A DNA stretch of 64,000 nt from contig JAVFKD010000004.1 of assembly GCA_036429605.1 (NCBI GenBank), positions 3,286,001 through 3,350,000 of the forward strand, written 5' to 3'. Shown piece by piece: positions 1 through 11,782 of the stretch (positions are counted from its first letter, which is position 1; every line of letters begins with the position of its first letter). The DNA comes from Cladobotryum mycophilum (lineage: Eukaryota; Ascomycota; Sordariomycetes; Hypocreales; Hypocreaceae). The position numbers were made by a program, and so were the translations under genes. The notes beneath the pieces are model-generated. The model had not been told where the DNA came from. It saw only the letters and a list, made by a program, of their open reading frames with translations, and searched no databases.

Positions 1-926
1 CAGCGGCGGCCCCTCTCACAGACGCTGCATCGCCATCAGCCCCTCCCATGTCCAAAAACGCACTGAAGCGCCTCCGCAAGAAACAAGCCTGGGACGATGC
101 CAAGGGCGACCGCCGCGACCGCCGCAGGGAGAAGCGCCGCAACCAAAAGGACCGCATCCGCTCCGAGCGCGCCGCCCTCATCGCCCAGGGCGCGGACCCG
201 GAGAGCTTCGTCAAGAAGCCGCTGCCCTCCACCCTGGTGCCCGTGTCCATCGTCCTGGACTGCGACTTTGAGCGATACATGAACCTCAAGGAGCGCATCT
301 CGCTGTCCAGCCAGGTGACCAGGTCGTACTCGGACAACAAGCAGGCGAGGTACAGGTCGCACCTCTGGGTGGCCGGATTCAACGGCGCCATCGCCCAGAG
401 GTTCCACGAGGTGCTGGGGGGCCAGCACAAGGCGTGGAAGGGTGTCAGCTTCTGCGAGGGGGATTTCCTGGTGACGGCGCGGGAGGCGCGGCAGCAGATG
501 CAGGCGGACGGAGGGGAAATGATTGAGCCCTTGCAGAAGAGCCTAGACGAGAGACCCGCATGGATCAAAGACGAGACGGACCCGTTCCCAATGCCGGACC
601 CGGCGCCGCCCCTGGACGAGAACAACATGGACGTCGTCTACCTCTCTTCCGACTCCCCCTACACACTGGAGCGCCTGGAACCAAACACGTGCTACGTCGT
701 CGGCGGACTGGTGGACAAGAACCGCGAAAAGGGCCTGTGCTATAAGCGGGCCCGCGAGCGGGGGATTCGCACGGCGCGCTTGCCCATCGGCCAGTTCATG
801 GTGATGCAGAGCCGGCAGGTTCTGGCGACGAATCATGTGGTGGAGATTATGCTCAAGTGGCTCGAGTGCGGCGACTGGGGCCAGGCGTTTTTATCCGTGA
901 TTCCGAAGCGCAAGGGGGCAAGCTAA
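1..926 (+). CDS. TRM10: tRNA (guanine(9)-N1)-methyltransferase Trm10, 5' partial
   Basis: SPOUT-class enzyme that methylates guanine 9 of tRNAs using S-adenosylmethionine. The first in-window ATG is at 48, but the frame is open to the left edge, and fungal Trm10 proteins usually carry a longer acidic N-terminus, so the real start is probably outside the window. Visible family features are a Lys/Arg-rich segment after the ATG (KRLRKKQAWDDAKGDRRDRR), the strand LDCDFERYM, and the C-terminal SPOUT knot GGLVDKNREKGLCYKRA followed by GIRTARLPIGQF. The frame stops at 924-926 just after VIPKRKG. One extra G in the G5 run at 914-918 would instead read through an acidic tail ending at 1108, which many fungal homologues have. 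The gene has no intron and converges on PRI1. The family call is firm; both ends are uncertain. Confidence 0.9.
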   Translation, partial: AAAPLTDAASPSAPPMSKNALKRLRKKQAWDDAKGDRRDRRREKRRNQKDRIRSERAALIAQGADPESFVKKPLPSTLVPVSIVLDCDFERYMNLKERISLSSQVTRSYSDNKQARYRSHLWVAGFNGAIAQRFHEVLGGQHKAWKGVSFCEGDFLVTAREARQQMQADGGEMIEPLQKSLDERPAWIKDETDPFPMPDPAPPLDENNMDVVYLSSDSPYTLERLEPNTCYVVGGLVDKNREKGLCYKRARERGIRTARLPIGQFMVMQSRQVLATNHVVEIMLKWLECGDWGQAFLSVIPKRKGAS

Positions 927-1223
927 AGGGCGCTGATGAAGCTGAAGCAGGCGCTGAAGATGAAAAGGAGGAGGCAGAGGAGGAGGAGGACGACGACGAC
1001 GAGGAGCCAGCAGAGCCAATGGGCGGTGTCAAGCTCGAAAATGAATCACATGGAGATGAAATAGCCAAAATAGAACAGGGGGAAGCCATGGCGAGTATTT
1101 CATCATGAGCCCAACTATTGTAGGCTGAGCATGCTTCAGCTAGAGATATCCAAGTCCCCGATAGGGGCATAATTAAAAAGTTCATTATATATCATTGATA
1201 TGCACCCTCCTCGCTCCCATCAT

Positions 1224-2935
1224 TTAAAATTCCATCGACTCCTCATCCCTCTCCCGCTTCACCCGCGTGATTCCCTCGTCCTTTAGAATGCCGTTGACAA
1301 ATGACCTAAAGTAGTCGACGTAGGGTTTGAGACTGGTCTTTTCCCAATCCGCAATGTTCACCTTGGTCTTGTCATCTTCCTCCTCGTCTTCGGCCTTCCA
1401 TGCATCGATCTCGGCGAGTAGGCTCTGCACCGTCGGTACGCCAAGGGGGTCGAAATCCTCGAGGGACCGTGTGTCGATGGGTACACAGACCCGGCCCGTA
1501 CCAGGGTGAACGACGAACGGGCTCTTGAGCAAGTGATTCAGTTTCTTGCTGACTTCAATATCGAGACGCGGGTAGGTGTATTCGAGAACAATGTCCTGTT
1601 TAGCTTCCAGTAGTCTTTTGGAGTCCAAGTGCTTGCTTGCGCCGGTCTTGGCGACGGCATCGATATCGGCCCATTTCGATGTCGAGGACCGGCCTGGTGC
1701 GGCATCCCATTTGCGACGTAACGATTCGTTCAGGGTGCCGTCTGGAAGAAGCTGCAGTAACTTCTCGGCTCGTTCGCCCGTTCCCCAAGGATCCTGAACT
1801 GAGAGAACGTCTTCTTGGAAGTGAGTTTTTAGGATATCGAGACTTCGCCTGTAGTCAAATCAGATTAGTATAATGGGAATAAGACAAACGTCAATGTTGT
1901 GGAAGGTTGAACGTACGTTAGATGAGGATGCAACGGCCTCTTCACATTCACCTTTTTGCCACTCTGCGAACCACCCTTGATCACCTCCAGATATCCCGCA
2001 ATAGCCTTGCGCTTCTGGTCCTCCATAATGCGTGCCTTTTTATCACACACCCAGGCGTGGGCACCTCTTCGACCAGAGTATACCCACATGATGTGCTTGA
2101 AGCCAAAGTCCTCGCGCAACGCCACGTCCACGACCTTGATTGCCATGGTCATGAATGTCCAGCATTTGTTGCAGATGTTGGCCTTGTCACAGCACGTTCG
2201 GATGTCATCGTAATCCGTCAAATCGATATCAAAGCACAGTTCCTTTGATAAAGGCTTAAATGCGGATGAGTTGCGAAGGGTTTTGCGGTCACGGGGGTTG
2301 GTTGTGTAAACGGGACCGATTTCGAATCGAGAGGGCATCAAGCGAAGGACATCTTTACGGAGTCTGCCAAAAAGCAACGTTGTTAGCTAGAATCTAGACA
2401 TCGAGAGAGAGAAATTGCTTACAGGTCTGAAGTCGCAAAGGACTGGTATCGCAGGTAGGCGTCATTCTGGAGGGTAAAGGCAAACTCTCGATTACCAAAG
2501 TCGTTGGTCGGTGTAGGGCTGTGATTGAGCCATTGGAACAGCTGCCGCCACGGAAACAATCGTTGGTAGAAACTTCGCATGACCTCGGGATCCGAAGCTT
2601 TCAAGGCTGCAATATCTCTATTTTACACCCGTTAGACATGTCATGACCTGAAATTGGCGATGATGGCGGCGACCACATACGTTGGAGATGCTGGTCGTGC
2701 TGGCGAGCTTGCCCCCCTTCTTCACCGGGGCAGAGCTTGGAAACTCTGCGTCTGAATCGTCGTCATCGAACAGCTCTTCCAACTTGATGTCCTTTTTAGG
2801 CTCAGCCTTTGAAGCCGAAGCCTCGTTCATGTCGACATCGTCGGCTGTTGAAGCTGCCGGCACTGCTTCGCTAATTCCGCTGGGAATCCCTGTTTCGTCC
2901 TCCATTGGTTCATCCTTAACGATCCCTGGAGACAT
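1224..2935 (-). CDS. PRI1: DNA primase small (catalytic) subunit
   Basis: Catalytic subunit of the polymerase alpha-primase complex, which makes RNA primers for nuclear DNA replication. Proposed exons are 2935-2681, 2617-2423, 2363-1917 and 1848-1224, about 506 residues, near the usual size. Evidence: the metal-binding DxD in CFDIDLTDYDDIR (about residues 195-197), the zinc-site cysteines in CCDKANICNKCW, the conserved SGRRGAHAW stretch, and the C-terminal helix TSLKPYVDYF. Intron 1 has a good donor (GTATGT at 2680-2675) and a CTAAC branch, but exon 1 does not join exon 2 in frame unless the C6/G6 run at 2712-2717 changes length. Minus one base with the TAG acceptor (exon 2 from 2617), or plus one with the CAG acceptor (exon 2 from 2606), both make the total divisible by three. 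The N-terminus is acidic and weakly conserved. Identity is very secure; the exon 1/2 junction is not. Confidence 0.92.
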
Positions 2936-3923
2936 TTTGAATTCTGCGGTTTGAAGTGTGATGCGATGGTGTAGATATGCGGTAATGCCTGGGGAAGAAG
3001 TGTTTGCAGCGAACTGATTTTTTATATCGTTGTAAATTCAATTGAGCCAATACTGTTTTCTCTTCTTTCCCTTCCTTTCTAGCAGCGCTCTAAAAGTTGT
3101 GAGAGGGTATTGAATGTTGCGTGGGGAGATACCGTGATGCAAAAAGACGCGTCTCAACGCGTAAAGTGAATTCCACGTTGCTGTTGAAGCGCTACAGTAT
3201 GCATTACAGTGTATATATTTTTTTACATACGGACTACAAACCACTTGTACCAAGAACCCCCCAATGTCTGGGCTCTAGAAGCAGCCCAGCCTAGAGACTG
3301 TGTTTCATGACCTCATCAAACAACCTATCCAATTAATATTAAGCACCTCCCTGGTTACATTCAAGTTCTTCAAATCAAGGTTACCATGATAAACGCCCAC
3401 TTCTGGCTTGTCATTCATTCAGTCCAATTAATGCCACGCAAATAGTTCTCTGTTCTTCCCCCAGCCCCCAACCCCCAGCTCCAATGCTGCTTACCAATGC
3501 CTAAGCTCTCAGCGGATCCGTGTTCTAGATCTTCTAGGCGCTTCTTGATATCGAGGAACTAGAATCGACCGAGCCACGCGTTTGTTCCCGAAATGGGGGT
3601 TCATTTGATTCTTGGCAGTCAGTCAGTCAAGGGTACGGAGTACTATTAGGTACCAAGTAGTAGTAGTCGTATCATGATACAGACTACGGTCTTGTCATCA
3701 ATGCTTTTTGTACTCGCGTACATGGTGGTGTGGTTTAATAATACTCAGCTCTACCCAATGGCCACTCTCCTCCTCTCACTCTCGCTCCTCACCCTCCTAT
3801 TCCCGCCCTCTCACTCTGTTCTATTTCCTTTGCCAAGAAAAAGTACTACAAGTACAAACTGTCGGTCAAAAGAAAAACTATACAGGTGCATACATTCATT
3901 TCAAATGCCTGTTTTTATTTTAT

Positions 3924-3970
3924 GTTTTGTTTTGTTTTGTTTTGTTTTGTTTTGTTTTGTTTTGTTTTGT
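3924..3970. repeat. TTTTG pentanucleotide microsatellite
   Basis: About nine uninterrupted copies of TTTTG on the plus strand. It is a simple repeat in intergenic DNA with no coding role seen. Confidence 0.95.
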
Positions 3971-4556
3971 CAAATGTGTGTTGATCTCATAATGATTTTA
4001 CTTGCATGACTCAACAACGTCAACATCAACAGCAACAACACCAACAGCCTCCCCCCAGAAAGCAACCAAGCAAACAAACACGCACCTGTTTGCTTTTTTA
4101 ATTATATCCGCTGTGGGCCTAGAGAAAACATGGATGCCTCGGCCGACCACCTTTCTTCTTCTTTCTTTCTTTTGTAACCCAAGCCAGGCGAAATGACTTA
4201 CTTGTACCGAGTATATGTCAACAGCCCACCCTCGCACAGCATCGCTATCGGTTTACATGCATGGTAAGGCCCCGTGCCGTTTCTGCAACCTGCCTAAGCT
4301 CCCGTATCTGTCGGGCACAAACATTGTCAACGAGTTGTAATACTCGAATATTTGAATACCTACCTACTACCAAGGTAGTACAGGTAAGTACTAGGTAGTA
4401 GTGGTACCGAGTATATCCTGCGCATCCCCTTGCCATTTCTAGTCCCATAATCCCGGCTATTCCTTACATCCTTCATATCATACCACACATCCCTATCATC
4501 TTCTCCTCAAGGAAATGGGTTTTATTTTTCTTCCTTCCTTTTCTATCCTCATTCCT

Positions 4557-4558
<2 letters not shown>

Positions 4559-4588
<30 letters not shown>

Positions 4589-4593
4589 TTCTC
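4559..4593. repeat. TTC/CTT trinucleotide tract
   Basis: A pyrimidine-only run of TTC units inside a longer CT-rich segment. It could be part of a CT-rich fungal core promoter or leader on the plus strand, but no ORF follows. Confidence 0.85.
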
Positions 4594-4938
4594 TCCTTTT
4601 CCATCTTCTTCATTTTCTCGTCAATACCAGCCGACGCGGACAAGACAACACTCAAGCCTCCCGGGCCATCTCCTCCGGAAACACGCATTGTGCAAAGCCC
4701 ACAGCAACAAAAAGTTCCGTCGATCCCCTCCAACACTTCTGGTCCAGACCACTATGGACCCTGCGCACGTCGATGGGGGCGCCGGATGGGGCGGCCATGG
4801 TACAATGCATGCCCAAAGTATTTATTCATTCGCTGCGTCCTCGAATGGGTCACTAACAAACTTTCTCTTTAGACGGTTGGTTCCATTTATCCGCACCGGG
4901 CCCATCTCCAACATGTGCTTTGCTGTATTACTACTACT

Positions 4939-5020
4939 TATATAAAGCCTCGACTTCTCAATCTCTCATCCCATACCTCGCAAAGAACTTGAGTCACATC
5001 TCATCCCATCCCAGCATGCG
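4939..5020 (+). promoter_or_regulatory. TATA-box plus CT-rich start region with no visible gene
   Basis: TATATAAAG at 4939-4947 is followed by a CT-rich, A-poor stretch (CTTCTCAATCTCTCATCCC), the typical layout of a fungal TATA promoter and transcription start. The first ATG, at 5015, opens only eight codons before TAA, and no long plus-strand ORF follows that is not antisense to SKN7. It may drive a non-coding transcript antisense to the SKN7 3' end or be a chance match. Confidence 0.3.
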
Positions 5021-5528
5021 TGTCGCAACTAATGAGACATAATAATGATTTACGGAACAATATTGAGCGCACAATCAGTAAGCTGCCATGTATTTTGAGC
5101 CAAGCTGATATTGGCATTAACTCCCTTCCCATAGAACCCGCGTCGCTCGACGCCATATGTCCGCATTGCCCAGGATACCGCCAATCAAGGCGTGTCCATA
5201 TGAAGCGCTCCTCAAATACCCCAAGGTCCTTATAAAACCCAACCTATACATATCGTTACAAAACGGCCTTTTGTGTCCTTCCCCTTTCCCTTCTGGGACA
5301 TGGTGCTGTGACGCCTCCCTCCGACCTCTCCTAACCCACAGATTTCATCGTATTCATGCTCACGAGCCAAGGATAACCGTCAAAAAAGAATATATGAGGC
5401 CAGAGCCATTTGCCAAACCCGTCATCAACGCCGCACTTCTCCCTATAACAATATCCAATATTCAAGCTAGAAGAAAAAAAACACCGATATATCATGTCAA
5501 AATATTAGTCCTCATCTGCATGGGCCTT

Positions 5529-7720
5529 TCACCCGTAAGTATGCTGAGATGTATTGAGTCTCTGACGTTTTTCAGGTGGACTGTCGTGGTCCGATGTCGA
5601 GTACGTATTCCTATTGGGACCCTGCGCCATGGTGTACTGGTTGCTGCCATTCATGAGACTGAAACCTTGATCGACACCATTTTGCGCTATGTGATTCGAC
5701 GACCAACCGGAGCCACCCGCACCAGAGGGCGGAGTTGGAGATTCAAATTTGATAGGGTTACCAGTTGGATTGAGATATGGGACATTCCCTATCATAAACC
5801 CGGTCGATCCATGACCAGAGTCGGCTTGTGGTGGGGTTTTAAGAAGATGTTGTAAGTGAGTCTTGACGGATTTGAGCATTCCTTCCTTGGTGAATGGCTT
5901 GGCCAAAACTCCATTCATTCCTACCAAACTGTCAGTATATTCGTCAGGGGGGGGGTTTTCCCCACCCAGAGCTCCGGGTCTACTCACCATGCTCAAAGTA
6001 GCCATTGACTTCATCTGGTCTGATATTAGATGTCATGGCAATGACAGGCGTTGATGGACACTGTTGACGGATATACATGGTGGCTGAAACACCATCCAGC
6101 CGGGGCATGATAATATCCATGAAGATCATGTCGAAATGATCCCGTCCAGCATTGGTCACCCTGCTATATGCCTCTACACCGTTTTGCTGCGCCTCGGTGT
6201 CAGTCACTGCACGAAGGCACCCCGTAGGAATGGTGCCCAAAATAGCCAATTACATACCGCATGTTCGACATCGCACCCCATCGACTTCAAAAATTTGATA
6301 CCAATCTTGGCACACGTCGGGTCGTCCTCGACCAGGAAAATGGTGGGCTTTTTAGCACCCCAAAGCGATGCTGGTTTATTATCCATTGGGTTAGCAGAGC
6401 TTGGTGTGCCGCCAATTGGTCCAGTTGATCCTGGTGGAGGAGGTGGCTGAGATGGTTGATGGTGTTGTTGGTGCTGTTGCTGCTCTATTGAACTATTATT
6501 ATTTACATCAGACGGCATAGCATACGGGATCTTGTGAATATGATCAGAGTGGAAGGGGTCGATGCCCACCGTCTGCCCGACAGGGTAAACGGGGTAACGG
6601 GTAATGTCGTTCATGGGATCATGCATCATTGGCATAGAGACGGGCGTAACAATTGATCCCGAGTCTGCTGGGGAAGCGTATATATCGTGTAAACGTTCCA
6701 GTTCACGATCAGCAATAGTATCTGGCGCCACACTGGAAAGCAGTTCGCGCGCCCTTCTTAGCTCTGGCACGGGTTCATCCGCATCTGCACCGGATATACC
6801 GCCATTGGCATTCATAGAGTGACCCATGAGCCCATTGGGTCTACCATTGCTGTTGTTGCTGGTGTTGTGATACGGGGTAAGATAGTTCAGCATCTCATGC
6901 TGCGCTTGCTTTTGGGCATTGAGCATCTTTTGAAGGGTTAATACTTCATTGACTAGAAGTCTGTTTGTTTGCGAGATGTCGGCGAATAGCTCTTGAAGCT
7001 GCTGTACTTGCTGTTGCGTGGCTGTCAACTGCTCGGAGATGACGCTGACATGTTGGCTAGTGGTGAAGTCTTCTGTCGGCTGGGGTTTTCTCGTGGCGGG
7101 AGCTTTCCTGCGGATGTTGTCTAGGTCGTCTTTACTATCCACACGAAAGTATGGGTGCTTGAATTCCAGGACCTGTCGCGATGTTGATGCTTAGTAGAAG
7201 ACCATGCGTACAATGGAAACTCATCACCTACGTTACCATTCGGCGAGTTCGCATCGGTGTCACTAGAGGGCTTAACTTTGTGAAAATCGTATTTGTTCAA
7301 TTGTCGGATAAAGCTAGACATGTTGCTGTGTTTGAAGTGCTTCGGCAGGATGGATCTCGTGAACTTTTCGCCCTTTACAAAGGATCAGCATCGGGGTATG
7401 GAAATTCGCCGACCAAATGAGAGATTTCGCACCTCGACTACGACAAACGAGTCGCCATCTTTCCCCCATCTGGCAACATCTTGATGCGATGGGTCCTCAA
7501 GCATTCTGACAAAAAGGCTGCGTTAGTTGGGAAAGTGCGTTTGGGCGATGGATGGAGGTCGTTACCGAAACAGCTTGCGAACCTTCACACACACACAAAT
7601 GATTAGTATAGCTCCGTGATGATTTCGCTTCATCATTGTGCGGGTGCAGCCATATACTCACAAATTCACTAGCATTGTTACCGCCCCCTGAGGGGGAACC
7701 GCTGTTTCTGCGCCCGACAT
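5529..7720 (-). CDS. SKN7: SKN7/PRR1-type transcription factor: HSF DNA-binding domain plus response-regulator receiver
   Basis: Nuclear regulator of oxidative and osmotic stress, the output of a histidine phosphorelay. Proposed exons are 7720-7662, 7582-7566 (17 bases), 7505-7433, 7372-7232, 7172-6258, 6186-5988 and 5920-5529, about 598 residues. The HSF domain lies near residues 16-105 (EFVRKLFRMLEDPSH, PKHFKHSNMSSFIRQLNKYDFHK), followed by a Gln-rich coiled coil (QLTATQQQVQQLQELFADI). The receiver starts with IFLVEDD, has its phospho-acceptor Asp near residue 426 in MIFMDIIMPRLDG, then AMTSN and LAKPF, so all key residues are present. The start ATG is in frame with the HSF domain only if the C5 run (G5 at 7692-7696 on plus) is one base longer. 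That correction makes exon 1 exactly 20 codons and all exons sum to a multiple of three. The leader is CAC/CAT-rich. Confidence 0.93.
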
Positions 7721-9339
7721 TCTAGATGGTTGTGATGATGGTTGTGGTGATGTTGGTGGTGGTGGCGATGATGATGGTATGGATCGGAGCCGGGGAGGGA
7801 GGCGACGCGCCTCAGATTGAGGCTCGATTCAACCAGCGACAAGTCTCGGTGCAAGTCGCGAAGCCAAGGCCAGTATTCAGCCGTATGGTCGATGATAGCA
7901 CCACAATGAAGTCGTTTGGGGTTTTCGGGATGCGTCGCTGTGTGTGAAGGGGGTTCTCAAGAACGGATCGGAGGAGAAGGCGACGTGCGGGCGGGAGAGG
8001 AGATCCGGGACCGAGTTGTTTCGAGTCGGCGAACGGCTGTGGATCCGAAAGAAAAGAAAGGATCTTGGGAATACGAATGGGTTCAATAACGTAACAATAA
8101 CCAAAACCAAAAGCCAAACCCAAACAGAAAACTTTTAAACGGTAAGTATACTATCGCAAAAAAGAGACTCTTTGAATTCGGACGAATATGGATGTCAATT
8201 GAAACGGCCGTCGATAGGAAGATGATGGACTTTTTTTCGGCTGCTAAGGCAGATAGACAGATGGACAGACAGACGGACGGACGGACAGGGTCGAGGGAGT
8301 CTTGCTTTGGATCGAGGCAGGATGGATAAACCTAGATAGGTATTGTATTTGGATTAGATGACGGATGGACGAATGGATGGTCCGAGAAGGTTGGGTGGGC
8401 CGGACTAGGAAGGGGATGGGTAGGATCAGGTGGGCGACGGCGGCAAAAGGTCGTCGTGGGCTACCTGACTTGCTGGCCCAAATGCCACTGCAAGGCCAAG
8501 TACCACAGGGCTAAGCTTCAGGGCTTGTTCTGTTCGAGTCGAGTAGCTAAGTACAGTACTTGGTCTAGTAGTCGAAAGCAAACCGGCGACCGGTACTTGG
8601 AGCAACAGCAAGCAGAGAGATTGGAGATTCTTGCAGAAAGGCGCACGGAGAGCTCGACACATGTATGTATGTGGGCGTGTGTGTGTGTGTGCGACTGCGA
8701 ATGTGCATAGGCATGGGCATGGACCAACAAGCAGCCAGATGGGGATTGGGATGCAGGCTGGGATGGGATGCAGGCTCCACGTAACTATTCAAAATAGGAT
8801 ATCAGAGGAATCATTCCAGAAAGAAAAGAAAAAGTCCACGACTGGGGGAGGGAGACAGCACATCCGGGGGGACCAGCTTGTGCTCCGTGTCGTTTGACGC
8901 CGCCTCGAGGCCCGTGTGGTTGACGGCGTTCACGGTACGGAGCTCGTGTCTTTTAGGGAGGGCCTTGAAGGGATTTGTGGTGGTTGTACTGTGTGGCGCA
9001 TAGATACTCACACGGAGGGCACGGCAAGCAGGGGGGTTTGTTGGCTTGACGGGATGAATATTGGTTGAGGTATCCAATCCAATTCAATCCAATCCCATAT
9101 ATTAGCAAAGCCTCCTCTCTCTCGTCACAGACATTCTTTCAGCTGGAGACTAACAGAAAGACAATACAATACGTGTGCGTGCGTGTGTATGTGTGTGTGT
9201 GTACGGAATATACCGAGATACGTTGTTGTCAACCCTCTCTCGTATGATTCTCAGACATTGCCCTGGCAAAATTGGGCGGATGCAGACGCAGCCGCAGGAA
9301 GCAACAAGCATGTGTCGTGATATTCAGGCAAAAGGTGTA

Positions 9340-9385
9340 GTACGTACGTACGTATGTACGTACAAGTAGGTATGTAGGTATGGAT
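9340..9385. repeat. CGTA/TAGG tetranucleotide block
   Basis: Tandem ACGT/ATGT units followed by TAGGTATG units. The DNA is low-complexity and intergenic. Confidence 0.8.
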
Positions 9386-11217
9386 TTGGTGAATGGCACA
9401 TAACTTGGATGCAGCCATGCATGCAGCTACCTGACCCCATCGCCGACCAAATGGATTTGAAGACCGAACGATACCATCCATACCTTGTCCATCTGAATCA
9501 TTTTGGTCCACGGAAGGACACGTTCCGAGTCACTTTTTTGGCGGTAGTCAACTCCACCAATAACTTGACCCTTTTCATTTAACAAGGCTGGTCTGGTCGA
9601 CCGAAGGATGGCCTGTCTTTGGTTTTTTTAGGATGTACATAGTGAAAGTTTCAATAAATGAATGCATATATAGCATTAGCATGCAGGTATGTGTGTAGGT
9701 GCGTGTGTGCGTGTGCGTGTGTGTATGCATGTTGTAGTAGTAGCAGATCCAGCCCAGCCCGGGAAAATTGATAGAGGACAAAACAGCCGCTGTCGCGTAA
9801 TGTTGAATGTGGCAGTGAACAAGCATCCATTCATAGCCAAGCAAACAGGTGGTATTACCACACGCATACGGAGGAGTACATATTACCCCATGCTCACCTG
9901 AGCACTTGCATGCCTACCACCTACATACAGCACAGTACAGTAGGTACATACATACTCATGCCTACCTGCCTACCCAGCTAACAGGGGGGGGGGGCATCAA
10001 GATGGAGGGGCGGGTCAATAAAAGAGCCTGTGGTATGATATCCAATATGTATGTACATACTTGTAGTCAATGTACATCCATACTTCAATGTGAGCAAAGA
10101 GACAACAGTAGCAAACAGAGGAAGAGGGAGGGGGAGAGGGAGCAAAAGACCGAAATCCTTCCACCTCCTCAACCAAACACACGAATTTGCTCAATGGAAC
10201 TGAAACCGAGAGCTTTTTTGTGTGTGTGTCTTGGCCCCCTTCTTTGCTTTTTTTTGGCGAGTGCGAAAAACTTCGTTGCGGTGGATACATACCAGCCAAA
10301 TAAACATCCGGCATAAAAAAAAACAGCCTCAAAAAGAAAAAAGCGACCCTGACTCGACAAGCATCCAACTCTCTTTTCTCCCGAGGATCGGGTTTCCAAA
10401 CTGCTACGTCCACATCCCACCTTACATAAATCATATTAGCGTCTCACACATGGCTAACCGGATTATCCTCTTGCTGCCTATAACGAGATATCCAACTTCT
10501 ACATCAGGACTTTTGACTTGGTATCATTTTTCAAGCAAGGGCCACGATATCCATCATCTAGGTAGGTTACAGCAGCAGCAGCAGCGGTATGGAAGGAAGG
10601 AAGGGAGTTGCCTATCTACCTATCCAATGAGTCTATTTCATCTGCGTCAAAAAAAGAAGATTGCGGATTGTCCGGGCGACCCCAGCGGTGTGACGAGCAA
10701 AAGACGGGGAAGGGCAGAAAAATGTCCCAGAGATCTGGGTCAACGCGCGTGCTGGTCGTAAGAGAAGAGGGGGAGAGGGAGGGAGAGATCCACGGAGTTT
10801 ACTCCGCTAGTTTTTTCTTTTTCTTCCTTTCTGTTGCGGTGCTTCAATAAAGGCACATGCATACAATCACCAGCGAGACCGGCGATAATTAAAAAAAGAA
10901 ACAACAATTTGTCAAGCCAACATATCAACAAACATCATCACTCGTCAATTAAGACAAACTTGAGAGACAAAAGGGGGAGAGTTCATAACTTGCCGCCGGG
11001 CGGGTGTGCAAGGAGGTTCCATAGTGAGTACTTGTCGTAGGTAGGGCAAAAACACAGGGATAGGGTTCGGATCTCGAGTAATTTAAGTAGACAACTAGTC
11101 GCGGATCTAGCCGTAACAGGGTCAGCAAACAGACGTCTTTGAACATTTTTCTTGTGTGATTTTTTCTTGGGCGGGTTTTGCTTTAAAATTGCTACGGAGT
11201 AATGGAGTGCGCCTGGT

Positions 11218-11245
11218 AGCAGTAGCAGTAGCAGTAGCAGCAGTC
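11218..11245. repeat. AGCAGT hexanucleotide tract
   Basis: Three to four AGCAGT units followed by AGCAGTCGTAGTA. It is intergenic with no coding role seen. Confidence 0.8.
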
Positions 11246-11748
11246 GTAGTACTTGTAATATAAAGTCCTGACCCAGTATTTTGAATCGCTCTCCATGCCC
11301 GGTTTGGACATAATTTGTTCTCCCCTTTTTTTTTTTTTTTTAAACCGCCTCTCTATGTATGCCCTCTTTATTATGCGTTGTGACACTTTGCTATTGCAGC
11401 AAGTTTTCCCACCAAGAAAAAAATTCGACAACAGGTAGGCAGTAGGTTGTTTACATCAGCTGACAGCTTCATCGTGTGGGCAAGGTCATGGATGGATGGA
11501 TGGATATGCTCCGTAAGCTTGACAAACAACCTCCGGTAAATGTGGGACCTTGTCAACCAGATTGAGCTCGCCTCCCCCTGTCAGGGAGATCTGCCAGCCT
11601 CCTCCCCCTCCCTCCTCGACACCGTGCCTGTCAACACTGTAAAGATATCGTGAGTCGGCTCAAGCCGAGAGAGTCAAGCAGAAAGCCAAGAAAGGGGAGC
11701 CAACGGTTCCGTTCCAATACGAGCTATTGCTGGGCACTAAGAAGACAG

Positions 11749-11782
11749 GGAGGGAGGGAGGGAGAAAGAGAGAGAGAAAATA
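11749..11782. repeat. GGGA/GA purine tract
   Basis: Tandem GGGA units running into GAGAGA, purine-only on the plus strand. It is intergenic. Confidence 0.8.

Larger units (their letters stand above)
2936..5528. other. Gene-free stretch between PRI1 start and SKN7 stop
   Basis: About 2.6 kb with no ORF that I can support as a gene. It holds a TTTTG repeat (3924-3970), a TTC tract (about 4559-4593), one TACGGAGTA motif (3634-3642), two copies of a GTACCGAGTATAT motif (near 4204 and 4400), a clustered ACCTACCTA/AGGTAGTA block (4357-4400), and a promoter-like TATA plus CT-rich segment at 4939-5020. The first few hundred bases after 2935 should contain the PRI1 promoter, and the bases just before 5528 the SKN7 3' UTR. 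Confidence 0.6.

Noticed and set aside
857..1108. Separate small acidic gene after TRM10
   Set aside because: Its start lies inside the TRM10 domain; it is better read as the TRM10 tail in another frame.
5157..5855. 232-codon plus-strand ORF
   Set aside because: Antisense to the SKN7 C-terminal exon, with no family-like sequence; a shadow of the real gene.
9340..9385. Telomere-like repeat
   Set aside because: Units are CGTA and TAGG tetramers, not TTAGGG, and the block is internal and short.
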